This document shows, one piece after another, positions 28,974 through 41,260 of a DNA stretch of 64,000 nucleotides. A program made the position numbers and the translations under genes. Source of the DNA: Symsagittifera roscoffensis (taxonomy: Eukaryota > Xenacoelomorpha > Acoela > Convolutidae); the NCBI RefSeq assembly GCF_963678635.1, contig NC_087071.1:35581680-35645679 (forward strand), read 5' to 3'. Numbering within the stretch: the first letter of the stretch is position 1; every line of letters begins with the position of its first letter. A model generated the notes under the pieces. That model worked only from the letters and a program-made list of their open reading frames with translations. It was not told the DNA's origin and searched no databases.

Positions 28974-30215
28974 CGAGGCCAAACTGTGCACTGGATAGGC
29001 GCACAATTCCGTGTCTATCTGTTCCTGGATTCCAGAGACAAGTCTTAAAACATGTTCCAAAATGTAGGCGGATTCCGCTTACAAAATTGTCGTGGATTCC
29101 GCGAACAAAAATCTGCAACGTAAATTTTGTCGGCCTATTTGTGTTATTGCGGGTTGTGCAACAAATGAATTTAGGAGGTTGATCTGGATTCCGCAACTGT
29201 AAGTGGCTTCCGCATAGGTAAGTGGAAACCGCAAATTTAACTAGAATCCGTAAAATCTGTAAGCGGATTCCGCAAATTGTAATTGGATTCCGCTATTGTG
29301 TTTATTACTGAGCTTGCATATGAACAATTAAAAACTAGAGCTTGAATTATTATCTATAGCAATGCGGAACATTAAAGCAAGGAAATAAATGTTTTTCAGC
29401 GGAACAAAGCTTAAAACATTGGTTAACTAAATCAATGGGTGTCAACCTTAAGTATTGATCACCCAGAAAACTACCTCAAATTATTTTCTTCCGAGATTGT
29501 TGAAAACACAATCACCAAATGAAATCTTTAGTGGTTCAGTTTTGGATCAGAAAATATCAACAGTATTTGTGATGAGATGGTTCGGAGGTTTAGTGGAGGG
29601 GGTTTCAAGTCATCAGTATTTGAGAGGAGATGGTTCAGCGGTTTATTTGAAAAGAGGTCCCGTGAAAATTTTCTATCGTTATAAAGCCATTGCTACAGGC
29701 TAATTTTTTTCTATCTGCCTAACAATTTAATTTAGATGCTACTATATATGTATACAAACGATTTAAATTAAAATGCTGCAAAATATGTAACTGTAATCCG
29801 CAAACAAACTGCGGATTCCGCTTACAATTTGCGGATTCCGCTTACAATTTGCGGATTCCGCTTACAATTTGCGGATTCCGCTTTTAATTTGCGGATTTCG
29901 CTTACAAGTTGCAAATTCCGCAAACAGTTGCCGATACCGCAACAGCTCAATTTTACTATAGCTACAGTTTATCATTTGCTTGTGGATTCCACAAACTATT
30001 CCGGATTCCGCAAATTTTGTTGCGAATTCCGCAAATTTGCCTAGTTTTCGAGTGATTTTGAGCAGTACAGTGTTTTCACTAATTATTTGTGGAATCCAAA
30101 ACAGAAAAGAAGATCAAAGCAAAGTAGCAATGCTGCGGATTTTGCAACAAATTTGATTTTGGTCTGTTGGAGAATCCACTTGCAATTCACAAAATGAACA
30201 GTTTGGCCTGCCTCT
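28974..30215. mobile_element. MITE-like element A2, GGATTCCGC-rich family, long copy
   Basis: The left end CGAGGCCAAACTGTGC follows TA at 28972-28973. The right end near 30201-30215 is a degraded inverse of it. The outer parts are full of GGATTCCGC and its complement; the middle (29,330-29,760) is not and may be what remains of an internal region. One frame there (29,452-29,511) reads D-H-P-E-N-Y-L-K-L-F-S-S-E-I-V-E, faintly like a DDE transposase N-terminus, but this is weak. Confidence 0.6.
29811..29930. repeat. 20-bp tandem repeat inside MITE A2
   Basis: The unit GCGGATTCCGCTTACAATTT occurs about five times in direct succession, then decays. Each unit contains the palindrome GCGGATTCCGC. 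Confidence 0.9.
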
Positions 30216-31489
30216 TCATGCAAAATAGTTGACAAGTGCTTTGCTGAACAAATCCGAATCAGATAATCAGAATAAACAAAAAACTTGAATGACCATTTGA
30301 TAAAAAAAAAGTTACAAGGTGCAAATCAGTAAATGCTCAAAAAGCAGGTTTTTAAACTTTTTTCCATCATTTTTGAACCTTAAAAAAGCTGCCAAGAGAG
30401 TTACAGGAATGAAGAAATCAAATCTTGCAGTGCTCTCGCGAGTTTTTGCAAAATTTACATTCATTTATAAGAGCTCTGCAGCATTTGCAGTCAAAACCTC
30501 AAAGAATGGTTGCAAAAGCAGGATAAAAAAAGATCTAAAAACTTCAGCAATGAACAACAAATTGTTCAGCTTTTCACAATAAACCACTTTCCGAGCTGAG
30601 CTGATCAACTCATGATATGACCGAAACAGTTCCGTCGAACAATAATTTCTTTTAAACCAAAATCAATCTTGAGTCCCAATAGTGTCTAAACATGAGTGCC
30701 TGGTCAAGTAAAATGTTGAAGACAATTGAAGATGATCAAATCATGGGTCGATTAGGTTTAAATCAAAGGTCGAGCAGGGCGTAAAATATGGTAACAAAAG
30801 TGTTCACTTGAAAATTGAGCAAACAAAATTCTACTGATAATCAAATTTTTTTGTTTGGCGTGCAGTATAAGCTTCACTGGGATGTTTTTGGTTCTAGGTT
30901 TTGAGATATAGAGCACCCGCGGAAGAAAAAACAATTTTCGTGAACAATTGTAGTGTAAGTGTCACAAATATTAGTCTTCTGGCTGTTTTTATGCATGAAA
31001 GCGTAGAACTTGATGCGATGCGGAAAAAGAGTAATTGAAATTTGAACACATTTGAACACAAGCGCTAAAATTGAGCAAAATTGAAGGGAAATGAACATAG
31101 TCGAACGAAATCACACAAAAACCTGAAAACGTATAAAATCATAACAAAAAACTTCAACGCGGACATTTATTGGCCAATAAAATGGATGACGTAAGGCGGA
31201 TATTGAGTGACTCATATTGATTCAATCATTTTGATAGTTTTGACTGAATCATGAGTCGAAGACCTTGAGCCTAGGTATAACTGTTTCAAAATGCTATTAG
31301 TTGGTGATACTTTTTCTCCCTACTGACAAGAACAATTTAATTGAACAGAGTAGAATTACCTGTACTGAAGTTTGTAGTAAAATTAAAATCTGGACATCGA
31401 AAATACATACAAAATCCATATCTGTATTAGTCTTTTGACACTTCTCTGAAGCAGACATGAACCCGAAATGGTAATCATGAAAAAACCAG

Positions 31490-31750
31490 ATCTTGAGTAA
31501 ACCTGGACCAGATCAGATTTGAAGTAAACCTGGACCAGACATGTTCATGTCTGAACCCACCTGATCAGACCTGAAGCAGACATGATCATACCTGTCTTTT
31601 ACATGATTATACCTGGACCAGAGAAGATCATGCCTGAAATTACATGATCAGACCTGAAGCAGACATGATCATACCTGACTTTTAATGATCATACCCAGAC
31701 CAGACATACTCATGCTTGAAATTACATGATCAGACCTGAAGCAGACTTAT
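31490..31750. repeat. Degenerate minisatellite rich in TGATCA and GACCTGAAGCAGAC words
   Basis: Direct repeats of about 60-65 bp containing ACATGATCAGACCTGAAGC, ATGATCATACCTG and TGGACCAGACAT. The same words continue in the shorter 20-bp array at 32219. Confidence 0.75.
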
Positions 31751-31879
31751 TATGATGTTTATGTAAGACCGGGAAAATCCGTGAGTCAACTGAATATATA
31801 TTCGGTGTTAACTCGAGAAGCAAATATCAGTTTAAAATTTGTGACAGGCAATGCCCAGCATGCCAGATAGTAATGTGAC

Positions 31880-31926
31880 AAGAACAGATACTACACATGA
31901 TCTTAGCCAAAAAGCCGAGAAGCGAT
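31880..31926 (-). ncRNA. U2 snRNA 5' domain (probable truncated pseudogene or variant)
   Basis: Read on the minus strand from 31926, 45 of 47 bases agree with the universal U2 5' end: stem-loop I, then GTGTAGTATCTGTTCTT, the branch-point recognition region, which is intact. The two differences are C to T at U2 position 14 and A to T at position 30. After position 47 the similarity stops: no Sm site or 3' stem-loops typical of U2 are seen in the next 150 bases. It is therefore likely a 3'-truncated copy, although a hairpin (GGCATGC...GCATTGCC) occurs at about the place of stem II. Confidence 0.65.
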
Positions 31927-32218
31927 AAGTGAAACAAATGGTTTCTTTTCTACATGCCTCAGACACAACAAAGAAACAGCAGCTCGGACCTTAAAACTTT
32001 TAAACTATCGACTGGATTGGGAGCTAGGTCGCTCCCGAAACAATTGATACAAGGTCAGGTAAGCAGTTAAAACTAGGCAGTAATTTTGATTCTTTGCCTT
32101 ATCAAAACACCCTGCCGATTTGTAACTCTATTGTATAACTACAGATCACTACATTATAACCATCTGCGTTTCTCCCGTTACATGGGACTAAGTTTTTTCT
32201 ACATGATCAGACCTGAAG

Positions 32219-32353
32219 CAGGTATACTCATGTCTGACTCAGGTATAATAATTTCTGACCAGGTATAGTAATGTCTGACCAGGTATTGTCATGTCTGACC
32301 AGGTATAGTCATTTCTGACCTGGTTTAGCCATATCTGACTCAGGCATAGTCTG
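32219..32353. repeat. 20-bp tandem array, copy A
   Basis: Units of the form CAGGTATAGTMATGTCTGAC, about seven. Copy B of the duplication has one more unit. Confidence 0.9.
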
Positions 32354-34833
32354 CAAACGACTGAGGTTATCACATGTGAAAGAGATAAGCACAGAGCTGG
32401 AAAACAGCTAGAGTCTGACAATTGTATGATAAGACATGAAATTGAGATAAAAGTTCGGTACAGGTAATCTTTCGATTTTGTTGTGATAGTGGCTTCCGGT
32501 TTCATGTTCGAATTGAAATCAGTGGCTTACAAAGTCTTAAAACAGATAAGATAAACTTGGAGAACTAGTTTTCAACGCCATGACATGATCTTATAATGGA
32601 GCTTTTCTAAAAGATTTCAAAATTTGTTCCGACATATGGGTATTTATTATCTTCAGTTACTGTAACTAATAAAAGCTAAGAGATCTCCTTACATAAGGTG
32701 ACCTAGGGTTTAATTTTGGATAGAAAAAACTGGTAAAACGATTCCATAAAATAACAGAGCGCTAATCATACAACCCCAGACAAAATAGGCTATCATAGAT
32801 TTTCCATGCAGCTTTTTAAATATGGAGTTGTATTTAAATTGTTTAGCGAGAAAAATTACGAATACAATTATTAGGTCACAAGGATTGCGCACGAGACGCC
32901 CTGAGACTCATCAACACGAGACTCTAGAAAAACAAAAAACACGAGAATCAAGATACTAACATTTATGAAATCTGGTTGAATTCATTCAAATCTAATGGAA
33001 TAGTTTTTGCTTTTAACTTTTGCATTTGATCAAAAGCAAGGAAACTAATTAAAAGTAGGCATGTTTTTCGTCATATTATCCCTTTTTTGCTCTGTCTAAT
33101 TTGACGGAAAAATTGGCCACTTAAATTTTTGTAAAGTAGTTTTGAAAAATACTTTTCATATAGTCAGTCTCGTTAAATGAAAAGGCTTTCAACTTAACAA
33201 TTCATCCAACAATTCTTTTGTTGATTATTTTTAGAATGGCCGAAAATTATCAAAAACGTTAAAAATTGAGTTAATCAGTCATTCAAAGGAGATGTTTTTT
33301 ACTTTTACTAATCATAAGATACAAAAAAAAGAAGCTTGCAAAAAAGATTATCACTCTTAAAGTAATCAAAACTTCTTCGACAATAATTATTTTCAACTTA
33401 TTTTCTCATATTACCCAAAATCAAAGTCGAGTTTCAGTGCCTTAAGGTTACCTTTTTTACTATGAACGGTTTCCTTTGTCCTAAAACTTGTTTATTAAAA
33501 GCACGATGAGCCAATACTTGTAAGTTGTTTGGTAATGATTTTTGAACAGAAAGTCCTAAAGACCTCAAGATAATAAAATATTCGAACGCTAATTTTAGAA
33601 AGATGATCAAGAATCTCTACGTTTATGTAAGGATGGTGGTCGATACAAAATGCTTACTAAATGATTATTTGCTTTGTTACTCGTAGAAGTAACCAGGCTT
33701 TCCATTTCACTTTCGAGAGCGTGTGTATCACCGTGCGCGCCATCTATCAAAAATTACGCAAAACTCTCACCTTTTTCCCTTTGCCTGTAGCGTGTTAGGA
33801 GTTTTTAGTATCCATCTAGATTAAATTAATCTATGGGGTCGTCATCATGTAACCATCTTTCACAAAGACTTAGTTCTAGGGGAAACGAGTCAAAGCATTC
33901 TGTTTTACATTTTACATGGTCATGGTGGCATCTAAAAATGGCACGTTAAGAAAAAACGATAAACCATTTTTGAATTCCTCTTGTAGTGTTATACTTGAAT
34001 AGTTTTCCATGATTAACAAAAAAACTGAAAGCAGATAGAGCTATGTTATCAACTAATCCCGCTTAAACCCGTTCTAAGTTAATCATCATAAATCGAATCT
34101 ATGTCAACAACAACCTCTTTCTATATCAACAACAAAAATACAAGGGTTCTCTCACTTAGAAAAACCCATGTTGCTATTGTATTAATTGAGTTACAAGATT
34201 GATGAGCTGATCAAGTTTAGCTTCTATTTCAATTTTGCATTTTCTCCCACAAAGTTTAGACAATTATTTCCGTCGCGCATCAGTAAATTCCTTTGAGTTT
34301 TCTTTTTTATTTTAGTTCAAAGCCAAGTTCAAACCCAAAGTTTATTTTAGTTTCCTTAGTTCAAACCTAAAACACACATAAATTTTTTTTCGAGGTAATC
34401 CGATCCATTTTTTTTTTCATTTTAGTTTTTGAAGTTCCGTCTACTGAAAACCTCACCCTTCTTTGTTTTTGTGGACATATGGGTAACCTTGGCGTGCTCC
34501 AGTATTTGGTCATTTGGTGTCAGCTTTTCAACCAAAAAGAAAGAATTCCCAGCTCGATTTCATATTTTTTCCAAAATATCTTTATAGTATCAAACCAAAT
34601 CGATGATGATAAATAAATATGGCAATTGTTGGCCTGCGTCATGCTCTGGGAAGAAAACGAAAAGCCGCGAGCTCCACGTCATTGATAGGTGTACCGCTTT
34701 GATCGTAATGACATTTAAGAGAGGATCCCAAGGATCTGATGCATCTGGTCCGTGAAAAAATCTAACACGTTGGAGGAATAACGCTCAAAATCAAGCATTT
34801 TTTTATTGATAAGTCGCTGTTTCTGAAGTAATT

Positions 34834-35100
34834 CTAGCGCAACAAACTTCTAATGTTGGGTGTCGATGAGATCCAAAATATGACGAGATAGTATTTTTTC
34901 TCAAAATTAGAGAAGTCCGAATGTTCAAACTGTTGTCTGATGGCAGCTGTCATGTTTAGCGGGAAAGTTCCAGCGAGGAAAACTACAACTAGAGCACAGC
35001 TGACAAAAAATTCAATAATGTGCATTGGCATGGCAAGACCAACATTTTCTGTAAGCCCGTCGATGGTGAGGTTTAACAGAAATGAGCTGTGTTTATTTTG
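34834..35100 (-). CDS. Possible terminal exon of a small membrane protein, copy A
   Basis: On the minus strand a frame opens at 35100 and runs to the TAG at 34834-34836. AATAAA follows 27 bases later (34802-34807), as for a 3' terminal exon. An acceptor-like CTTACAG lies at about 35050. The peptide has an N-glycosylation-type N-L-T, a hydrophobic segment (about 20 residues, I-I-E-F-F-V-S-C-A-L-V-V-V-F-L-A-G) and a short polar tail with F-P-L-N-M. The layout recalls the end of sideroflexin-like carriers only loosely. It lies about 510 bp downstream of the TPH stop on the same strand and is unchanged in copy B (40482-40748). Confidence 0.35.
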   Translation of the reverse strand, partial: QNKHSSFLLNLTIDGLTENVGLAMPMHIIEFFVSCALVVVFLAGTFPLNMTAAIRQQFEHSDFSNFEKKYYLVIFWISSTPNIRSLLR

Positions 35101-35612
35101 TCATCTACTTCAAACGTTCAGAGGTCAAATTTTAATCATTTTATCAGAAAACTGGGAAAAATCACGACTTTTAGAGGAGGAGTCAAGCGACAATAGTTAG
35201 CAAAAAGTATACGGGGTCCACTAATTTAAGTGCATTTTCAATGCACGCTTAGCAAGATTAATTTTTTGGCCTTAACTAGCAGAAATCCACAGTACTAACC
35301 CCTTTGAGAACAAAAATTCAATGCAGTTCGCTTACAACTGCAATTAGAACCTATTGGAAACGTACTGTGACAAGCGGGCTTTTGCAAGGTTAGTTACTTT
35401 CAGCTAATTAAAGATAAGGCAAACTGCAACCTAACTTCACCTCAAAGCTGAAGACTAAAGTTACTAAAGCCTTGGTTAATCAAAATAATACTATAATTAT
35501 GTTCGGTGATATTGTTTAGAAAATACATTTTACAGATACAGAATTAATCTATAAAACGTCATCCAAAGTTCCTTTTGTCAACTTCCGAATCCATTGGATT
35601 AAGTTTTGATGT

Positions 35613-37267
35613 TTAACCTTTCCAGACAAATCCGAGTCGTTTAGCAGTGTTGTTGCATTGTCCTTGTTTAGTATCAACGGCACCAGGAGCTTGATAACAT
35701 GGCATTTCTTTTCCATATTTATCTGATGTTTGGTAACTCGGCCTAAGATTGCCTTCGCTGTCAAACATCGGGCCTTTCCCCCCTCCGAATCCATTGTTCG
35801 CAACTTTCACCAACGGGTACAGATTTTTGGCGCCGCGATCTTTTTCTTCGCTCATCACTTCCTGGGCGTATTTCTGGAACTGTTCCGCTTCGAGCCTCAA
35901 CAACTCGACGTTTCGATAATCCGTATCGAGTTCGGACGCTCGGATCTTCTGATCTTTTTCCTTTCGTTCGTTCGATTGAGCGAGATGGATTTGTTTCAGC
36001 GCTTTGTCCTGTTCAAATCGTTCGGCCGCTTTTTTATCCTCGTGTTCTTTGAATAGTTCGTCGGCCATAAGCCTTGCATGGCGCATTTCAATAGCTTCGA
36101 GTCTTTCTTTTTTCTCTCGGTCTTCTTTTTGTTTCTGTGTTTCGATTCGGTGTTTGTTTATTGAATCGAACATTTCTTGCTGCTGCTTCATTTTCTCCGC
36201 GTTATCCTTGGCGTCTTTCTCCTCTTTTTCCTTCAAAGCCACGAAAAGTCGATCTTCTTCCTGATTTTTCTGCTGTCGTAAAATATTTCCCAACTTCTCA
36301 GTTTGTTCATCCCGAATTCGAAGTTGTTCATTCGGCATTTGACGTTCTTTTTGCGCGCGTAGTTTGGCCATTTCTCGTTTTGCGAGCGCAAATCTTCGGA
36401 TTTTGTCGTCATTCTCTTCTTCATTTTGGCGCTCAATTGCGCTTAGAAGAGTTTTATTTTCTAGCGTTCCTTCGTGCGCTCTAAGCAATTGTTTCTTTTC
36501 TTCCTCCTTTACTCTTTCGATTCTTGCAATTTCTTCGTTGTACTGACGTAACGCGTCTTGAATTTCAATGCCTTCCATTTTATCCCGAAGTTTTTCCTTT
36601 TCTTTTTCCATATGGCGGTCTTTGACTTGCTTGATTACGTAACTGTTATTTTTAACAGCCTCCTCGTAGCGCTTAAGAGCGTCTTGTTTCTCCTTAAGCA
36701 TTGCTTGTTCGTTTTCGGCTATGGCTTTTGCGAGATATTTCGCGTCCGAGTTCGCTTGGGCCGATTTGATTCTCTTCTTGAGCTTTAACTGTTCGTCTCG
36801 TTCTCGTAAAACTTCGGTTAAGGTCAACGCGCTATGTAGATTTTTAACCCTGTCGGTTTTCCAGTATTGTAGTTTTTTCGCCTCATCCAAAATCTTTTTT
36901 CTTTCTTCCGCTTGAAATTTCGCTTCCTCAATGTCAATGACTTTTCGCTCTTCTTCATCTTTCGCTTCTCGAATCTTCCGAGCTTCTAGTTTTTTAGCTC
37001 TCTGTCCTGCAATTGTATTTGTCCAAGTACTTACAAGTTTCTTACTTTCTGCCCGTAGTTTTTCACGCTGCTCTTGATTCGCTTTGGCTATTTTTTCGGC
37101 CATTGGTTCATCGGATAACTGGTCGTTAATCCTCTCCCATTCCGCTCTGGGTAAGACTGTGACTCGTTCAAGTTGACCCTCGGAGCTGTGGTCATTGGTC
37201 CTTCATTCATCCCTGGTATCATGTTTGGGCCACCCCGTTTCTGCTGTTTATAAATCGCGGTCGTCAT
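35613..37267 (-). pseudogene. CFAP210: CFAP210-like TPH-domain gene, copy A, frameshifted near its 5' end
   Basis: Same gene as copy B (41261-42916) at over 98% by eye. One T present in copy B is missing here near 37165, about codon 36, so the frame from the ATG at 37265-37267 runs out after a few dozen codons. Downstream, 496 codons remain open from Met at 37103, equal to Met55 of copy B, and keep the entire coiled-coil TPH region and C-terminus. It could still make an N-terminally shortened protein, be a fresh pseudogene, or reflect a base error in the assembly. Intronless, nested on the same strand within intron 2 of gene A. Confidence 0.7.
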
Positions 37268-37850
37268 AATTTTGCCTTTAAAACCAGAATGCGTCTATAA
37301 CTTAACTATCCAGTTTCGATTTGAATACAATTTTACATTTAGTAAGGGATTTAATGTGTTTTTTGTTTTTGAATTGTGACAAAACGCTATCCAAAATTGA
37401 AACAGTTCATTGATGTAAATGTGAGCTGTGTGTTACATGTGCACGTTTTTTGAAAAATGGCACGTGCATATTTTTCTACCATAATATACCATAAGAGTGG
37501 CTTAAGCAATGTTTTATAAGACAGGTGTAACTTTACCAACAACCAGCAAAATATTTTGTGCAGTCTAGGTATATAAAGGCTGTTTTTTTCATGAATCCTC
37601 TCTCATTTAACAAATATCTGGGCTATAGAAGCCAATCTTTCTGCAATCGGCAGCAAACTTTCGCCGAAGTCCGATGATATATTTCATTAAATTTTATTTT
37701 TTCTTGGTCAGGCACTATCGCAACTTATTGGTTATCCACTACATTTTGTGCTGAAAAAGTGACTTCTGTACTGAAATAAAATAACCAGGAAGAAGGAATA
37801 CGTCTCCCGTTACATGGGACTAAGTTTTTTCTACATGATCAGACCTGAAG

Positions 37851-38005
37851 CAGGTATACTCATGTCTGACTCAGGTATAATAATTTCTGACCAGGTATAG
37901 TAATGTCTGACCAGGTATAGTAATGTCTGACCAGGTATTGTCATGTCTGACCAGGTATAGTCATTTCTGACCTGGTTTAGCCATATCTGACTCAAGCATA
38001 GTCTG
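37851..38005. repeat. 20-bp tandem array, copy B
   Basis: About eight units of CAGGTATAGTMATGTCTGAC; the unit CAGGTATAGTAATGTCTGAC is present once more than in copy A. Confidence 0.9.
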
Positions 38006-40481
38006 CAAACGACTGATGTTATCACATGTGAAAGAGATAAGCACAGAGCTGGAAAACAGCTAGAGTCTGACAATTGTATGATAAGACATGAAATTGAGAT
38101 AAAAGTTCGGTACAGGTAATCTTTCGATTTTGTTGTGATAGTGGCTTCCGGTTTCATGTTCGAATTGAAATCAGTGGCTTACAAAGTTTTAAAACAGATA
38201 AGATAAACTTGGAGAACTAGTTTTCAACGCCATGACATGATCTTATAATGGAGCTTTTCTAAAAGATTTCAAAATTTGTTCCGACATGTGGGTATTTATT
38301 ATCTTCAGTTACTGTAACTAATAAAAGCTAAGAGATCTCCTTACATAAGGTGACCTAGGGTTTAATTTTGGATAGAAAAAACTGGTAAAACGATTCCATA
38401 AAATACCAGAGCGCCAATCATACAACCCCAGACAAAATAGGCTATCATAGATTTTCCATGCAGCTTTTTAAATATGGAGTTGTATTTAAATTGTTTAGTG
38501 AGAAAAATTACGAATACAATTATTAGGTCACAAGGATTGCGCACGAGACGCCCTGAGACTCATCAACACGAGACTCTAGAAAAACAAAAAACACGAGAAT
38601 CAAGATACTAACATTTATGAAATCTGGTTGAATTCATTCAAATCTAATGGAATAGTTTTTGCTTTTAACCTTTGCATTTGATCAAAAGCAAGGAAACTAA
38701 TTAAAAGTAGGCATGTTTTTCGTCATATTATCGCTTTTTTGCTCTGTCTAATTTGACGGAAAAATTGGCCACTTAAATTTTTGTAAAGTAGTTTTGAAAA
38801 ATACTTTTCATATAGTCAGTCTCGTTAAATGAAAAGGCTTTCAACTTAACAATTCATCCAACAATTCTTTTGTTGATTATTTTTAGAATGGCCGAAAATT
38901 ATCAAAAACGTTAAAAATTGAGTTAATCAGTCATTCAAAGGAGATGTTTTTTACTTTTACTAATCATAAGATACAAAAAAAAGAAGCTTGCAAAAAAGAT
39001 TATCACTCTTAAAGTAATCAAAACTTCTTCGACAATAATTATTTTCAACTTATTTTCTCATATTACCCAAAATCAAAGTCGAGTTTCAGTGCCTAAAGGT
39101 TACCTTTTTTACTATGAACGGTTTCCTTTGTCCTAAAACTTGTTTATTAAAAGCACGATGAGCCAATACTTGTAAGTTGTTTGGTAATGATTTTTGAACA
39201 GAAAGTCCTAAAGACCTCAAGATAATAAAATATTCGAACGCTAATTTTAGAAAGATGATCAAGAATCTCTACGTTTATGTAAGGATGGTGGTCGATACAA
39301 AATGCTTACTAAATGATTATTTGCTTTGTTACTCGTAGAAGTAACCAGGCTTTCCATTTCACTTTCGAGAGCGTGTGTATCACCGTGCGCGCCATCTATC
39401 AAAAATTACGCAAAACTCTCACCTTTTTCCCTTTGCCTGTAGCGTGTTAGGAGTTTTTAGTATCCATCTAGATTAAATTAATCTATGGGGTCGTCATCAT
39501 GTAACCATCTTTAACAAAGACTTAGTTCTAGGGGAAACGAGTCAAAGCATTCTGTTTTACATTTTACATGGTCATGGTGGCATCTAAAAATGGCAAGTTA
39601 AGAAAAAACGATAAACCATTTTTGAATTCGTCTTGTAGTGTTATACTTGAATAGTTTTCCATGATTAACAAAAAAACTGAAAGCAGATAGAGCTATGTTA
39701 TCAACTAATCCCGCTTAAACCCGCTCTAAGTTAATCATCATAAATCAAATCTATGTCAACAACAACCTCTTTCTATATCAACAACAAAAATACAAGGGTT
39801 CTCTCACTTAGAAAAACCCATGTTGCTATTGTATTAATTGAGTTACAAGATTGATGAGCTGATCAAGTTTAGCTTCTATTTCAATTTTGCATTTTCTCCC
39901 ACAAAGTTTAGACAATTATTTCCGTCGCGCATCAGTAAATTCCTTTGAGTTTTCTTTTTTATTTTAGTTCAAAGCCAAGTTCAAACCCAAAGTTTATTTT
40001 AGTTTCCTTAGTTCAAACCTAAAACACACATAAATTTTTTTTCGAGGTAATCCGATCCATTTTTTTTCATTTAAGTTTTTGAAGTTCCGTCTACTGAAAA
40101 CCTCACCCTTCTTTGTTTTGTGGACATATGGTAACCTTGGCGTGCTCCAGTATTTGGTCATTTGGTGTCAGCTTTTCAACCAAAAAGAAAGAATTCCCAG
40201 CTCGATTTCATATTTTTTCCAAAATATCTTTATAGTATCAAACCAAATCGATGATGATAAATAAATATGGCAATTGTTGGCCTGCGTCCTGCTCTGGGAA
40301 GAAAACGAAAAGCCGCGAGCTTCACGTCATTGATAGGTGTACCGCTTTGATCGTAATGACATTTAAGAGAGGATCCCAAGGATCTGATGCATCTGGTCCG
40401 TGAAAAAATCTAACACGTTGGAGGAATAACGCTCAAAATCAAGCATTTTTTTATTGATAAGTCGCTGTTTCTGAAGTAATT

Positions 40482-40748
40482 CTAGCGCAACAAACTTCTA
40501 ATGTTGGGTGTCGATGAGATCCAAAATATGACCAGATAGTATTTTTTCTCAAAATTAGAGAAGTCCGAATGTTCAAACTGTTGTCTGATGGCAGCTGTCA
40601 TGTTTAGCGGGAAAGTTCCAGCGAGGAAAACTACAACTAGAGCACAGCTGACAAAAAATTCAATAATGTGCATTGGCATGGCAAGACCAACATTTTCTGT
40701 AAGCCCGTCGATGGTGAGGTTTAACAGAAATGAGCTGTGTTTATTTTG
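40482..40748 (-). CDS. Possible terminal exon of a small membrane protein, copy B
   Basis: Duplicate of 34834-35100, with identical coding sequence over the hydrophobic segment and the same TAG. AATAAA again follows downstream on the minus strand. See copy A for reasoning. Confidence 0.35.
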   Translation of the reverse strand, partial: QNKHSSFLLNLTIDGLTENVGLAMPMHIIEFFVSCALVVVFLAGTFPLNMTAAIRQQFEHSDFSNFEKKYYLVIFWISSTPNIRSLLR

Positions 40749-41260
40749 TCATCTACTTCAAACGTTCAGAGGTCAAATTTTAATCATTTTATCAGAAAAC
40801 TGGGAAAAATCACGACTTTTAGAGGAGGAGTCAAGCGACAATAGTTAGCAAAAAGTATACGGGGTCCACTAATTTAAGTGCATTTTCAATGCACGCTTAG
40901 CAAGATTAATTTTTTGGCCTTAACTAGCAGAAATCCACAGTACTAACCCCTTTGAGAACAAAAATTCAATGCAGTTCGCTTACAACTGCAATTAGAACCT
41001 ATTGGAAACGTACTGTGACAAGCGGGCTTTTGCAAGGTTAGTTACTTTCAGCTAATTAAAGATAAGGCAAACTGCAACCTAACTTCACCTCAAAGCTGAA
41101 GACTAAAGTTACTAAAGACTTGGTTAATCAAAATAATACTATAATTATGTTCGGTGATATTGTTTAGAAAATACATTTTACAGATACAGAATTAATCTAT
41201 AAAACGTCATCCAAAGTTCCTTTTGTCAACTTCCGAATCCATTGGATTAAGTTTTGATGT

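Larger units (their letters stand above)
32171..37690. repeat. Copy A of a 5.5-kb direct tandem duplication
   Basis: Starts at TCTCCCGTTACATGGG and runs through the 20-bp array, non-coding sequence, a small membrane-protein-like exon and the TPH gene, and then its 5' flank. Copy B (37803-43345) has the same order. The copies differ by only a few bases per kb over most of the length and diverge more strongly in the last 400 bp. Confidence 0.95.

Noticed and set aside
32239-32505. Minus-strand frame across the 20-bp tandem array
   Set aside because: Product of the repeat period; changes length with unit number between the two copies.
32710-32892. Hydrophobic minus-strand frame present in both duplication copies
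   Set aside because: No ATG (starts at GTG), and three amino-acid changes between copies in 60 residues while the surrounding DNA is nearly unchanged, so no sign of constraint. An acceptor-like CTCAG upstream leaves a small chance of an exon.
35730-36915. Plus-strand frames opposite the TPH genes (also 41378-42563)
   Set aside because: Phe/Ser-rich products typical of the antisense of Lys/Glu-rich coiled coil; no independent support.
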